Positions 48,101 to 56,803 are shown, counted from the stretch's first letter. The stretch: DNA of 64,000 nt from Streptomyces sp. S.PB5 (GCF_030403745.1 NZ_JAQMWP010000009.1:434001-498000); one strand, 5' to 3'. Translations and numbers: made by a program. Notes: a model not told the origin generated them from the sequence alone.

Positions 48101-49102
48101 GACTGTGCGCACCGCCGGGCCGACGAACTGCTGGCCGTGCTCGCGGAGGACGAGCCGTCCGCGGTGTGCCGGGCGGTGGACCGCTGGGCGCACGACGAAC
48201 GGCCGGACCGCAGGGTGGCCGCCGTGGCGTACGGCCTGCGCGCGGCCCCGCACGTGACCACGGAGGCCGATCGCGAACTCCTCCGTTATGCCGCCCTCAC
48301 GCTTCTCGCCCGCCCCGCCGACTGCACCCTGCACGGCGGCGCGCTCGCCCTCCTCGTCCGCGATCCCCACACGCGGGCCCGCCATCTCCCGCAGGCGCTG
48401 GGCCACTTCATGGCGGGCGACCCGCAGTTCCCGCCGAGCGCGCTGGTCGCGGCCCTGGCCACGCACCCGGAGCCGGTCCTCGACGCGTTCCGAGCACGGT
48501 TGCGCCGCCCCGGCGCCGGAGAGGCGCTGCGCACGCTCGCCGACGTCACGACACCCACACCGGCCCGGCGGATCGCCGTACTCGTGCGGGAGGCGGTGGA
48601 GCAGCGTCCGGAGACCGCGGCGGACGTGGCCGCGTACGTCGACCGGCGCCTCGACCAGGGGCCGGGGGCGCGCTCGGTGCTCTTCCCGCTGGTGACGGGC
48701 CTCCTGGACGGTGCGCCCGAGGAGGTACGGGTTGCCCTGGCCGCCGTACTCACCGCCCCCGGCACCCCGGACTCCCGCCCGTTGCGTCGAGAACTGCTCG
48801 AATTCCTGCTGAGGCACGAGCATGCGCCGGTCGTCCTCGACGCGCTGCTCCACGCCGCCGCCCGCCACCCCGACGAAGGTCTGCGCGACCTCGTCCACCG
48901 CACCGGTCTCCTCCTCGTGCGCACTCCGGACGGCGCGGCCCGTTTCGACCGCTCGCTCGTCGATCTGGGCCGTCAGGTGCAGGGCTTCGCCGCGCAGGTG
49001 GCGGGCTGGCTGACGGACGCTCCGCAGGAGTGGGCGGCGGTCGTCGGTCCGAGCACGCGCCGGATGATCGAGAACCTGGCGGGTGTGCGGGTCCCCGCAT
49101 AG
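45152..49102 (+). CDS. Large degenerate trypsin-like / STAND-type P-loop protein
   Basis: 1316 residues, no signal peptide. After a low-complexity N-terminus (1-105) comes a trypsin-like domain (about 105-300; GTGFVADHHGTVITSHEAV). Its His136 remains, but the Asp position is Asn169 (LNLAF) and the Ser position is Ala249 (GGGAAGGPV), so it is probably not a protease. A P-loop NTPase follows (about 365-500): GPPGSGRTT has Arg378 where Walker A has Lys; Walker B is LLLLLDGPEE, then VVACRAEYW. From about 650 the protein is made of helical HEAT/ARM-like segments. Residues about 514-553 come from an interspersed repeat. The architecture recalls protease-NTPase sensor proteins, but it lies between truB and ribF. 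ATG start follows GGGGAGG. Function unknown. Confidence 0.72.
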   Translation: MAGRGPRAAGDRRRAGEDTTASDMGGRSGVPGGGGRSAGSATSAHTTTSGAEGRAAAWGAGRWSGVSGVGERFGESRADEWAEASGKGPAGSGSGPGAGALGRAPDEALVRIHDLAGRPRGTGFVADHHGTVITSHEAVDGLPRLLLYAAEDRHCVVTADAVTALPELNLAFVRTEGLGVDPLPVTVRERIETGAYVRIAAGGWREARLLDTASVTYTATDRFHLLDGALELAIGTAGQDALRLGGGAAGGPVLDAATGAVLGVLGTALQSGRRDAGYAVPLLPAPDGPLADLLAENAATVPAYGVDLNLAGVLELTATSVGQDGPPGALAGYVGKAPAGAFGPVEPVERAATTAEFEAFTQGAASVLALVGPPGSGRTTELASLAARRNRGARPAPTLWLRGADLKDEDTSVADAARRALARAARIVAASRSVYVADLGDVTPERLSRLAHAAGRPLLLLLDGPEEMPPVLAHRVAEWTEGTARWLGETGARLVVACRAEYWERAGFSGSGLSARPGVPPPGEFEDEAVQAEGGSGGAAPRGAGSKGRQPLEDGTGRGGGGETPLCVHLGDLYDDEAREARARYRIPEHTLTATDAGHPLTLRLLSEVRAALPDTGTDIGAPGPRIDRHDVFAAHLDLMCLRIAVRLAAENGLRGTAVRRLAAKVSGQVHEAARRSLGPGQGELDRESFEAVFPWGQAPARLGGGTGWASAVLTEGLLVPAGNGYRFAHEELADWIQGMHLDLDEALRALVHRRTPHPLPVPHHRIGPVIQSLLLLARQHGTPRLALRLEELIQALDADPDSWWAARLLTESLRRVPDATPYTGVLRLLADRVADWRRRERTQYPATPRPQDPTAPQPQSHLRPQPQPQNHPQDPTRPRPLSTEFTPDFWLALPLPSVSLLDLFRRLVLADGPAHDTAPRFLDAASRLLAADPTAVQPHLTRWFDDERPLPATPHATVARAAQALLHTHRQLALDDLTEVLVDCAHRRADELLAVLAEDEPSAVCRAVDRWAHDERPDRRVAAVAYGLRAAPHVTTEADRELLRYAALTLLARPADCTLHGGALALLVRDPHTRARHLPQALGHFMAGDPQFPPSALVAALATHPEPVLDAFRARLRRPGAGEALRTLADVTTPTPARRIAVLVREAVEQRPETAADVAAYVDRRLDQGPGARSVLFPLVTGLLDGAPEEVRVALAAVLTAPGTPDSRPLRRELLEFLLRHEHAPVVLDALLHAAARHPDEGLRDLVHRTGLLLVRTPDGAARFDRSLVDLGRQVQGFAAQVAGWLTDAPQEWAAVVGPSTRRMIENLAGVRVPA
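46692..46810 (+). repeat. Interspersed repeat lying in frame inside a gene
   Basis: CAGCCCGTCCGGGGGTGCCC, then GAGGACGAGGCCGTTCAGGCC, GGGGGTCTGGGGGCGCAGCC and GGGGCGGCAGCCCC-type blocks: the same order as the intergenic copy at 31638-31710, with a longer end. The reading frame of the 45152-49102 gene stays open through it, encoding a Gly/Ala/Pro-rich stretch. Confidence 0.78.
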
Positions 49103-49205
49103 CCGCTCGACGGCGTCACCCGTACGTGGGCCGGGTCACAGCCCCCATGCCGATGCGGGCCGGAGGGACGCGGCATGGCACCCTTAGACCTGCGTAAGAG
49201 GTCAG

Positions 49206-49217
49206 CCGTATATACGG
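49206..49217. promoter_or_regulatory. Palindrome in the ribF promoter region
   Basis: CCGTATATACGG is a perfect 12-bp palindrome 28 bp before the ribF start, in an otherwise GC-rich sequence. It may include a -10 element or be an operator. No known regulator matches. Confidence 0.4.
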
Positions 49218-49244
49218 ACACAGGTTCGACGAGGAGCGGTCACA

Positions 49245-50192
49245 GTGCAGCGCTGGCGTGGCTTGGAGGACATCCCCGAGGACTGGGGACGCAGCGTCGT
49301 CACCATCGGCTCCTACGACGGAGTCCACCGCGGACACCAGCTGATCATCCGGCATGCCGTGGAACGCGCCCGTGAGCTGGGCGTTCCCTCGGTCGTCGTC
49401 ACCTTCGACCCGCACCCCAGCGAGGTCGTCCGCCCCGGCAGTCACCCCCCGCTGCTGGCCCCGCACCACCGCCGCGCCGAACTCATGGCCGAACTGGGCG
49501 TGGACGCGGTCCTGATCCTCCCCTTCACGACGGAGTTCTCGAAACTCTCTCCCGCCGAGTTCGTCGTCAAGGTCCTCGTCGACAAACTGCACGCCAAGGC
49601 GGTCGTCGAGGGCCCCAACTTCCGCTTCGGCCACAAGGCCGCGGGCAACGTGGAGTTCCTCGCCGAGCAGGGCAAGACCTACGACTTCGAGGTCGAGGTC
49701 GTCGACCTGTTCGTGTCGGGGGCGGCGGGCGGCGGCGAGCCGTTCTCCTCGACCCTCACCCGCCGTCTGGTGGCCGAGGGCGACCTGGAGGGTGCCGGAG
49801 AGATCCTGGGCCGTCCGCACCGGGTGGAGGGCGTGGTCGTCCGCGGCGCCCAGCGCGGCCGCGAGATGGGCTTCCCGACGGCCAACGTCGAGACCCTCCC
49901 GCACACCGCCATCCCCGCCGACGGCGTCTACGCCGGCTGGCTCCACGTCCAGGGCGAGGCCATGCCGGCCGCGATCTCCGTCGGCACGAACCCGCAGTTC
50001 GACGGCACCGAGCGCACGGTGGAGGCGTACGCCATCGACCGCGTGGGCCTGGACCTCTACGGCCTGCACGTGGCCGTCGACTTCCTCGCCTTCGTCCGCG
50101 GCCAGGCGAAGTTCGAGTCGCTGGAGGCCCTTCTGGTGCAGATCGCGGAGGACGTCAAGCGGTGCCGGGAACTGGTGGCGGCGGCCCGGTAG
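49245..50192 (+). CDS. ribF: Bifunctional riboflavin kinase/FAD synthetase
   Basis: 315 residues. The N-terminal FMN adenylyltransferase domain has VVTIGSYDGVHRGHQLIIRHAV (the HxGH-like motif) and VTFDPHPSEVV. The C-terminal flavokinase domain has GRPHRVEGVVVRGAQRGREMGFPTANVE and the catalytic GVYAGWL...SVGTNPQF. It phosphorylates riboflavin to FMN and adenylates FMN to FAD. GTG start at 49245 after GAGGAG. It faces the EspI-like gene across a strong terminator. Confidence 0.96.
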   Translation: MQRWRGLEDIPEDWGRSVVTIGSYDGVHRGHQLIIRHAVERARELGVPSVVVTFDPHPSEVVRPGSHPPLLAPHHRRAELMAELGVDAVLILPFTTEFSKLSPAEFVVKVLVDKLHAKAVVEGPNFRFGHKAAGNVEFLAEQGKTYDFEVEVVDLFVSGAAGGGEPFSSTLTRRLVAEGDLEGAGEILGRPHRVEGVVVRGAQRGREMGFPTANVETLPHTAIPADGVYAGWLHVQGEAMPAAISVGTNPQFDGTERTVEAYAIDRVGLDLYGLHVAVDFLAFVRGQAKFESLEALLVQIAEDVKRCRELVAAAR

Positions 50193-50214
50193 CCGCTGCT
50201 CCTCCCTCACGACG

Positions 50215-50256
50215 CCGAAGGGCGGCCGGTGCTGATGGGCACCGGCCGCCCTTCGG
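50215..50256. terminator. Bidirectional terminator, ribF / EspI-like gene
   Basis: A perfect 18-bp stem (CCGAAGGGCGGCCGGTGC and complement) with a 6-base loop between two convergent genes. Confidence 0.85.
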
Positions 50257-50265
50257 TCGTACGGG

Positions 50266-53200
50266 CTACTGCTGCGGGGGAGCCGCGGGCGGGTAGGGCT
50301 GCCCGGGCTGCTGAGGGTGCTGCTGGGGGTGACCCTGCTGCGGCGGATACGGCTGTCCCTGCTGCGGCGGGTACGGCTGCTGACCCGGCTGAGGGGCGTA
50401 CGGCTGGCCGGGCTGCGGCGGGGGCTGCTGCTGGGGGTAGCCCTGCTGCGGGTACGGCTGCCCGGGGACGGGCTGGCCGGGCACCTGCTGCCCCGGCATC
50501 TGCTGACCGGGCATCGGCGGGGCCGCCACCGGGGGCGGGTTGCCGTCGCTGGTCCACAGGCCGTGCATCTGCTGGTGCCGTACGAAGTCCTCGGCGACCA
50601 TCGCGGCGAGGTTGAAGTACGACTCCCGCACCTTCGGCCGCATCATGTCGAGGTCGACCTCGGCACCGGCGGCGAGATGCTCGTCGAACGGGACGACGAC
50701 CACACCCCGGCAACGCGTCTCGAAGTGGCTGACGATGTCCTCCACCTTGATCATCTTGCCGGTCTCGCGGACACCGGAGATGACGGTGATGGACCGCGAG
50801 ACGAGATCGGCGTACCCGTGCGCGGACAGCCAGTCCAGCGTCGTACTGGCGCTGGAGGCACCGTCGACGGATGGGGTGGAGATGATGATGAGCTGGTCGG
50901 CGAGGTCGAGCACACCGCGCATCGCGGAGTACAGCAGCCCGGTACCGGAGTCGGTCAGGATGACCGGATACTGCTTGCCCAGCACGTCGATGGCGCGCCG
51001 GTAGTCCTCGTCGTTGAAGGTCGTGGACACGGCCGGGTCGACGTCGTTCGCGATGATCTCGAGCCCGGACGGCGCCTGGGACGTGAACCGGCGGATGTCC
51101 ATGTACGAGTTGAGGTACGGGATCGCCTGGACGAGGTCACGGATCGTGGCCCCGGTCTCCCGACGCACGCGCCGCCCGAGCGTACCGGCGTCGGGGTTGG
51201 CGTCGATCGCGAGGATCTTGTCCTGCCGCTCCGTGGCCAGGGTCGAGCCGAGCGCGGTCGTCGTGGTCGTCTTGCCGACACCGCCCTTGAGGCTGATGAC
51301 CGCGATCCGGTAGCACGACAGCACGGGCGTCCGGATCAGCTCCAACTTCCGCTGCCGCTCGGCCTCTTCCTTCTTCCCGCCGATCTTGAAACGGGACTGC
51401 TGCGCCGCCGGCCGTCCGCTCTTCGCCTTCTGCTTCTTGTTGTTCAGCAGCCGGTCCGACGACAGCTCCACGGCAGCGGTGTAACCGAGCGGCGCGGCAC
51501 CGGGGTTGGTCATCTGCCGCTGGTCGTGCTGGATGGGCTGCGGCCAGGCGGCACCGGTGCGGGGGTCGATGGGAGGCTGGGGCGCCTGAGGGGCTTGCGG
51601 CGCGAATCCCTGCGGGGCGGCCGCCGGGGGCTGACCGTCGGGCTGGGCCTGCGGTGCCCCGGGCTGGGGCTGCTGGGGGAAGCCGTAACCGCCGGGGGCG
51701 GGCGCCTGCGGGGCGTTGGGGGCGGCCGGGTGCGGGAAGCCGTAGCCGGGCGCGGGGGCCGGCTGGGCGGCGGGGGTGCCGTTGCCGCCCGGAGCGCCGG
51801 GTACGGGGGCCTGAGCGCCGGGCTGCGGGAAGCCGTATCCGCCCTGCGGGTCAGGGGCCGGGGGCTGCGGCTGGGCTGCTGCGCCCTGTTGCGGGAAGCC
51901 GTATCCGCCCTGCGGGTTGGGAACCGGGGGCTGCGGCTGAGCCGTGCCCTGCTGCGGGAAGCCGTAACCGCCCTGGGCGTTCGCAGGCTGAGGGGCCTCG
52001 GGGGCGGGGGCCGGCTGGCCGTTCGGGGCGCCAGGCGTGCCCGGGTTGGGGAAGCCGTATCCGCCTTGGGCGTTGGGGGCCGGGGGGTGCGGGATTCCCG
52101 GGGTGGGGGCGGGCTGGGCCGCGCCGGGGTGCGGGAAGCCGTAGCCGGCCTGGGCGTCGGGCGCCGGGGGCTGTGCGGTTCCAGGGGTGGGCTGGGCTGC
52201 ACCCTGCTGGGGGAAGCCGTATCCGCCCTGGGCGTTCGGTGCGGCGGGCGGCTGTTGGGCTGCCGGGGCCGGGGTGCCGGGCTGGGGTGCGGTCGGGGGC
52301 ATGGCCGGCGGGTTCCAGGCGGCGGGCGCGGGTTGCGGTGCCTGCGGCTGGAACGGCGGCTGCTGCTGCGGTACGGGGGGCTCGGCCTGCGCGGCCGCGG
52401 GCTGCGGCACGGCCGCCCCCGGGCCCGGCTGCTGCGCCGGCCACTGCGCCGCGGGCGCGGGCGCGGCGGGCTGGTACGACGGCGGCAACGGCGGCATCCC
52501 ACCCTGCGGCGCCGGCGGGGGAGCCCAGGCGGGCGGTGCGTCCTGGGGAACGGCGTCCTGGGGGACGCTGTCCTCGGGGGTGGCGTCAGCGGGTACGGCG
52601 TCCGCCGGCTCGGCGTCGGTGGGGGCCGCGTCAGCGGGTACGGCGTCGGTCGGCTCGGCGTCTGCCGGGACGGCGTCTGCCGGTTCCGTGCCGACGGGTA
52701 CCGCGTCCACGGGCTCGGCGTCCGAGGCCTCCGCGTCCGAGGCCTCCGCGTCCGACGCTGTAGCGTCCGTCGACTCGGTGTCCGTCGGCTCGGTGCCCGC
52801 GGCACTCGCATCGACAGAACCGACATCCACGGAACCGGCATCGACAGAACCGGCATCCACAGGAGCCGCATCCCCGGAACCGGCGTCCTGAAGCGCCGCC
52901 CCCTCCGGCTCGGTCTCCTCGTCGGAAGCGGTGTCCTCCGGCTCGGCCGCCGAGAGCGCCGAGTCGTCGCTGTCGGCGTCCTGGACCGACGGGGCGCTCT
53001 CCGCCGGAGCCTCAGGAGCCTCCTCGGCGGTACCAGCGAGCGCCTCGACGTCCGTCTCCACCACGTCCGGGACGTCTTCGTCGTCGGCGCCCGTACCGAC
53101 CGTCTCCGGGACGTCCTCGTCGTCGGTGACGGAGTCGTTCACCGAGTCGGCGACCGCGGCGTCCTCCTCGACCGCAGTGGCCTCTTCGGCAGCTGCCTCC

Positions 53201-54396
53201 GGCACGACCACGGCACCCTCGGCGGATCCGGCGGCGTCGGAGTCGATGACCGCTCCGCCCTCCTCCACCGACGGCGATTCGGCCTCGGCCTCCGCCTCAG
53301 CGGTGCGCTCCGCGATCTCCCGCTTCAGGGCGACCGGGGAGAACCGCATGGTGGCGCCGCTCTCCAGGTCACCGTTTTCGGACTCCGACTCGGACTCGGA
53401 CTCGGCTGCCGCAGGAGCCGGCGGGGCCGCGGGCGCGGGCAGGGTGAAGCTCGTGGGCGCCGCAGGGACGGAACCGGGGTCCGTCGCGGCGGGCGGGTTC
53501 GCGGGCGCAGGCAGCGTGAAGCTCGACGGCGACGACGCGGGCGGCGCAGCCGGCGCGCCCCACTGGGACTGGAAGCCCGGAACGTTCGGCACGGCCGTCG
53601 GCGACGCGGCATCCGCGGCCGGCGCAGGAGCCGGCACCTGGGCCCGCGGCGGCACCTCTGCCTGCGGTGGCTGCGCGTTCTGCTGCTGCGGCGGCTGCGG
53701 CTCGAACCCGCTCCCCACCGGAAGCCTGGGCACAGCCCCCGCCCCCTCACCCGACGGCGCGGGCGCCGACGCAGGCGGCTGGAAGGGCGCCCCGGGACTC
53801 GGCGCCGGAGGCGTGAACGCAGCCCCCGGCCCGGCTGCAGGCGGCGCGGGAGGCGTGAACGGTGCTCCCGGGCCGGCCGCAGGAGGAGTGAAAGGCGCCC
53901 CGGGACCAGCTGCAGGAGGAGTGAACGGCGCCCCCGGACCAGGCGCGGGAGGAGTGAAAGGAGCCCCCGGACCAGGAGCCGGCGGCGTGAACGGCGCCCC
54001 AGGCCCTGTGGTGGAACCTTGCGGACGCGAATGCGCCGGAGGCGTCAGCCCGGGCAGCGAGGAAGAGGACCAGTCCGCGGCGGACGGCGAGGCAGCGGGC
54101 GTACCGGAGACACCGGAACCCGGCGCACCGGCCGCGCCCGAACCCGCCGTACCAGAAGGGCCGGAAGTGCCGGAAGTGCCGGAAGGAGCGGAAGCGTCCG
54201 GTGATCCGGTCGAGCCCGTCGGACCCCCCGCCTTCGCCCCGTCGCCCGAGCCCGCCGACGCGTTCTGCGTGTACCAGGCGGGCGGTGCGTAGTCGATGGT
54301 GAACTCGCCCGTCATCTCGCTGGCGGACTCGGCGTCGGGCTGGTCATCGCCGGGTGTGGCCCAGCCCCCGCGGATCCCGTCCCGATCGCTGCTCAC
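50266..54396 (-). CDS. EspI-like Pro/Ala-rich protein with ParA/MinD-type ATPase domain
   Basis: 1376 residues. The N-terminal thousand residues are low complexity: GPGAPFTPPA-type repeats, acidic stretches, a run of DAxPADA-type pentapeptides and eight GYGFP units. The ATPase domain (about 1025-1290) starts YRIAVISLKGGVGKTTTTTA with the deviant Walker A lysines Lys1037 and Lys1042. It continues ILAIDANPDAGTLGRRV, TGATIRDLV and PSVDGASSASTTLDWLSAHG, which follow Mycobacterium EspI (Rv3876) closely. EspI regulates the ESX-1 type VII secretion system. The C-terminus is a Pro/Gln-rich tail of PGQPYPPQQ type. No ESX core gene is nearby. GTG start after AGGAGG. Role without ESX unknown. Confidence 0.82.
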   Translation of the reverse strand: MSSDRDGIRGGWATPGDDQPDAESASEMTGEFTIDYAPPAWYTQNASAGSGDGAKAGGPTGSTGSPDASAPSGTSGTSGPSGTAGSGAAGAPGSGVSGTPAASPSAADWSSSSLPGLTPPAHSRPQGSTTGPGAPFTPPAPGPGAPFTPPAPGPGAPFTPPAAGPGAPFTPPAAGPGAPFTPPAPPAAGPGAAFTPPAPSPGAPFQPPASAPAPSGEGAGAVPRLPVGSGFEPQPPQQQNAQPPQAEVPPRAQVPAPAPAADAASPTAVPNVPGFQSQWGAPAAPPASSPSSFTLPAPANPPAATDPGSVPAAPTSFTLPAPAAPPAPAAAESESESESENGDLESGATMRFSPVALKREIAERTAEAEAEAESPSVEEGGAVIDSDAAGSAEGAVVVPEAAAEEATAVEEDAAVADSVNDSVTDDEDVPETVGTGADDEDVPDVVETDVEALAGTAEEAPEAPAESAPSVQDADSDDSALSAAEPEDTASDEETEPEGAALQDAGSGDAAPVDAGSVDAGSVDVGSVDASAAGTEPTDTESTDATASDAEASDAEASDAEPVDAVPVGTEPADAVPADAEPTDAVPADAAPTDAEPADAVPADATPEDSVPQDAVPQDAPPAWAPPPAPQGGMPPLPPSYQPAAPAPAAQWPAQQPGPGAAVPQPAAAQAEPPVPQQQPPFQPQAPQPAPAAWNPPAMPPTAPQPGTPAPAAQQPPAAPNAQGGYGFPQQGAAQPTPGTAQPPAPDAQAGYGFPHPGAAQPAPTPGIPHPPAPNAQGGYGFPNPGTPGAPNGQPAPAPEAPQPANAQGGYGFPQQGTAQPQPPVPNPQGGYGFPQQGAAAQPQPPAPDPQGGYGFPQPGAQAPVPGAPGGNGTPAAQPAPAPGYGFPHPAAPNAPQAPAPGGYGFPQQPQPGAPQAQPDGQPPAAAPQGFAPQAPQAPQPPIDPRTGAAWPQPIQHDQRQMTNPGAAPLGYTAAVELSSDRLLNNKKQKAKSGRPAAQQSRFKIGGKKEEAERQRKLELIRTPVLSCYRIAVISLKGGVGKTTTTTALGSTLATERQDKILAIDANPDAGTLGRRVRRETGATIRDLVQAIPYLNSYMDIRRFTSQAPSGLEIIANDVDPAVSTTFNDEDYRRAIDVLGKQYPVILTDSGTGLLYSAMRGVLDLADQLIIISTPSVDGASSASTTLDWLSAHGYADLVSRSITVISGVRETGKMIKVEDIVSHFETRCRGVVVVPFDEHLAAGAEVDLDMMRPKVRESYFNLAAMVAEDFVRHQQMHGLWTSDGNPPPVAAPPMPGQQMPGQQVPGQPVPGQPYPQQGYPQQQPPPQPGQPYAPQPGQQPYPPQQGQPYPPQQGHPQQHPQQPGQPYPPAAPPQQ

Positions 54397-54902
54397 AATT
54401 CCTCCTGGTGTGGTCGAGCACCCTCATACCGTGCTAGGGGCGACCTTCTCTTGTCGTCTTCTAGTCGTTCGAAGTCGTGCGAGGTCGTCCGATCCACCGG
54501 CTCTCCCCCTCGGACGCCGACGCCCGGTCCACGGGTCTGGCGTCGCGCCAGGTACCAGCCTAATCACCACAAGCCCCACCCCGGCAGGCCCGTCCACCCC
54601 CGAGCGCACGTCCGCTGCGTCACAACCTGCCCAGAAGTGGCGTACACAGCTTTCGCATTCGTGACGAAAGAGGGCGATGTTCGTGAACACGCCGAACACA
54701 AACGGAAGGTGAGGGAAACAGCCGCGCGGATCTCCGAAGCCCCGTGCCCCGCAAGGCCGTTGGGGCACGCGGCGGCCCACCCCGGCCCGACCCCCACCCC
54801 CGCCCGGCACCGGCCGACCGGGATAGTGGGGCCGATTCGATCATCGAAACGCGAACCCGATCCGGTCATCTTTCCTGACAGAAGCAGAAGGGATTCCTTC
54901 GC
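54397..54902. promoter_or_regulatory. Divergent intergenic region, EspI-like and PQQ-like genes
   Basis: 506 bp between divergent genes. No gene is supported. It is A/T-richer around 54640-54720 and contains the small hairpin CTTTCG-CATTCGTGA-CGAAAG (54650-54670). Promoters for both genes should be here. Confidence 0.5.
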
Positions 54903-56399
54903 GTGAGCTTCGGCCCGCCTCCCTCGATCTACACCCAATCCGCACTCGCGGCCGACACCGCCCGCAGGCGTCGCCGTACGAAACTGCTGGGTGCCGTGGC
55001 GGTCATCGCGGCGGTCGCGCTGGGCGGAGGCGGGTGGCTGCTCGCGTCCGGGGGCGACAGCGCTCCCGCCGACGCCGAGCAGTCCCTCGTCCAGAGCCCG
55101 GACGACATCAGGGAGACGACCGAGCGGGCCCCCGTCTCGCCCGAGGGCCTGCTGATGATCGAGCACGACGAGGGGAACCTCGCCAAGACCAACGACGCCA
55201 AACCGCGCTACGCGCCCGGCACCTGGGCCACCGACAAGGTCATGGTCAAGGGCGTCGCCGACCGCCTCGAGGGCTACGACATCGCCCTCGACGCCGACGA
55301 GAAGGCATGGACCCGCAAGCTCGACGGCCACATCTGCGCCACCAGCCGACACGTCACGGCGGACGGCCGTACCGCCGTCGTCGTCCAGCCTCCGCAGCCC
55401 GCGGGGTCGGAGAAGGAGGGCGTCTGCGACCGGGTGGTCTTCTTCGACCTCGACACCGGCAAGAAGCTGTGGCAGAAGAAGATGCCCGGGGCCGGGTCCG
55501 CCTTCGTCACCACCACCAACCTCACCCTGACGAAGGGTGTGGTCGCCGTGGCCTGGGGACAGGGGTCGGTGGCGTACGACATGAAGTCCGGCAAGCAGCT
55601 CTGGAACAGCACCCTCGGCTCCAAGTGCGAGGACAAGGCCCTCGCCGGCGGCCGCGCGCTGCTGTCCCTGCTCAGCTGCGGCTCACTGCCGGACGTCACC
55701 TTCCAGGTGCAGGAGCTGGACCCGCGCACGGGCAAGGCGCGGTGGACGTACAGGGTCGCGAGCGGTGTCCAGACCGTCTACCTGCCGTCGTCCGATCCGC
55801 CGGTGCTCGCCGTCGCGGCGGGGGACAGCGAGGTGACCGACCTGATCTCGCTCGACGGCGAGGGCAGACACCGTACGACGATCGCCCTGAACGGCTACGA
55901 GGCGAAGTGCGGCGAGCGATATTTCGGACTGTCGTTCTTCGGCGAGTACGAGGCGTGCGACGGCGTGGTCGTCGGACGCACCCGGGCCTTCGTCACCAGC
56001 GACGAGAACATCGCCGCCGGTGAGCCGTCGGACTGGATCGTGGCGTTCGACCTGGCCACGGGCAGGACGACCGGCAAGTTCGACGGGCGTGAGCTCCAGA
56101 AGGTCCATCCGCTGCGGATGAGCGGCGACGACCTCCTGATCTACCGACGCGGCGCGGGTGCGGTCGCTCCGGCCGCCGTCGTGCGCTGGAACCCGGCGAC
56201 GGACCAGGAGACCCCGCTGCTCCTCTTCACCCTCCCCGAGGACGACGACGGCGAGCTCAGCGACCCGGAGCAGTCGGACATCCTCTACGAGAAGGGCCGG
56301 GTCTTCTTCGGGAAGCGGGAACTGGCCGCCGACGACAAGTACCCGACCGACCCGGTGCTGATGGCGCTCGCGGTCGGGAGCGCCGGGCTGAAGCACTGA
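54903..56399 (+). CDS. Membrane-anchored PQQ-like beta-propeller protein
   Basis: 498 residues. A basic cytoplasmic N-terminus (TARRRRRTKLLG) precedes one membrane helix (about 25-45, AVAVIAAVALGGGGWLLASG). The large outer domain has repeats of PQQ-like blades (VFFDLDTGKKLWQKK, VAYDMKSGKQLWNST, QELDPRTGKARWTYR, IVAFDLATGRTTGKF). The residues needed for a PQQ enzyme are not evident, so it is likely a scaffold or binding protein. Six cysteines may pair. Divergent from the EspI-like gene; similar proteins accompany ESX loci in Streptomyces as I recall. GTG start at 54903. Confidence 0.8.
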   Translation: MSFGPPPSIYTQSALAADTARRRRRTKLLGAVAVIAAVALGGGGWLLASGGDSAPADAEQSLVQSPDDIRETTERAPVSPEGLLMIEHDEGNLAKTNDAKPRYAPGTWATDKVMVKGVADRLEGYDIALDADEKAWTRKLDGHICATSRHVTADGRTAVVVQPPQPAGSEKEGVCDRVVFFDLDTGKKLWQKKMPGAGSAFVTTTNLTLTKGVVAVAWGQGSVAYDMKSGKQLWNSTLGSKCEDKALAGGRALLSLLSCGSLPDVTFQVQELDPRTGKARWTYRVASGVQTVYLPSSDPPVLAVAAGDSEVTDLISLDGEGRHRTTIALNGYEAKCGERYFGLSFFGEYEACDGVVVGRTRAFVTSDENIAAGEPSDWIVAFDLATGRTTGKFDGRELQKVHPLRMSGDDLLIYRRGAGAVAPAAVVRWNPATDQETPLLLFTLPEDDDGELSDPEQSDILYEKGRVFFGKRELAADDKYPTDPVLMALAVGSAGLKH

Positions 56400-56444
56400 G
56401 ACGGCAGCGACGAGAGCCGAGGCGCTGGGGCGGAGGCAACGAAG

Positions 56445-56472
56445 AGGGGCGGCACGCACGCGTACCGCCCCT
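56445..56472. terminator. Bidirectional hairpin terminator
   Basis: 8-bp stem (AGGGGCGG and complement) with a 12-base loop between the convergent PQQ-like and DUF397 genes. Another CCGCCCCT follows at 56503. Confidence 0.6.
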
Positions 56473-56515
56473 TGTCCACGACTCACGGCACGCGCGTGCG
56501 TACCGCCCCTCACCG

Positions 56516-56803
56516 TCACCCCGCGTCTTGCGACCCCGGCGCCGGCTCGATGTCGAACTCCCCGTCCCGCGCCCCCAGCACGAACGCCGTCCACTCCGCC
56601 TCCGTGTACCGCAGCACGGTGTCCGGATCCAGCGAGGACCGCATGGCCACGGCGCCCTCGGGCAGATACGCGATCTCGACCCGCTCCTCGTGCTCCTCGG
56701 TACCCGGCGCGCTGTGCCATTCGACGCCCGAGATGTCCAGGGCGTAGAGCTCGTCCCGCTCCCGCTCCTTGCGCGCCTTGATCTCGTCTGCCGTCTCCGC
56801 CAT
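56516..56803 (-). CDS. DUF397 domain protein
   Basis: 95 residues. DISGVEWHSAPG, VEIAYLPEGAVAMRSSLDPD and LRYTEAEWTAFVLGARDGEFD are the complete DUF397 pattern, a small beta-rich protein abundant in Streptomyces and often paired with a Xre-type regulator (WhiJ/BldB-like systems). No partner regulator is adjacent here. The ATG at 56803 is chosen because GAAGGGG precedes it and the helical N-terminus (ADEIKARKERERDEL) starts there. Confidence 0.88.
   Translation of the reverse strand: MAETADEIKARKERERDELYALDISGVEWHSAPGTEEHEERVEIAYLPEGAVAMRSSLDPDTVLRYTEAEWTAFVLGARDGEFDIEPAPGSQDAG

Noticed and set aside
50317..54204. 1295-codon open frame on the plus strand across the EspI-like gene
   Set aside because: Arg/Gly-rich antisense text with no ribosome site; the reverse-strand gene has a clear ATPase domain.
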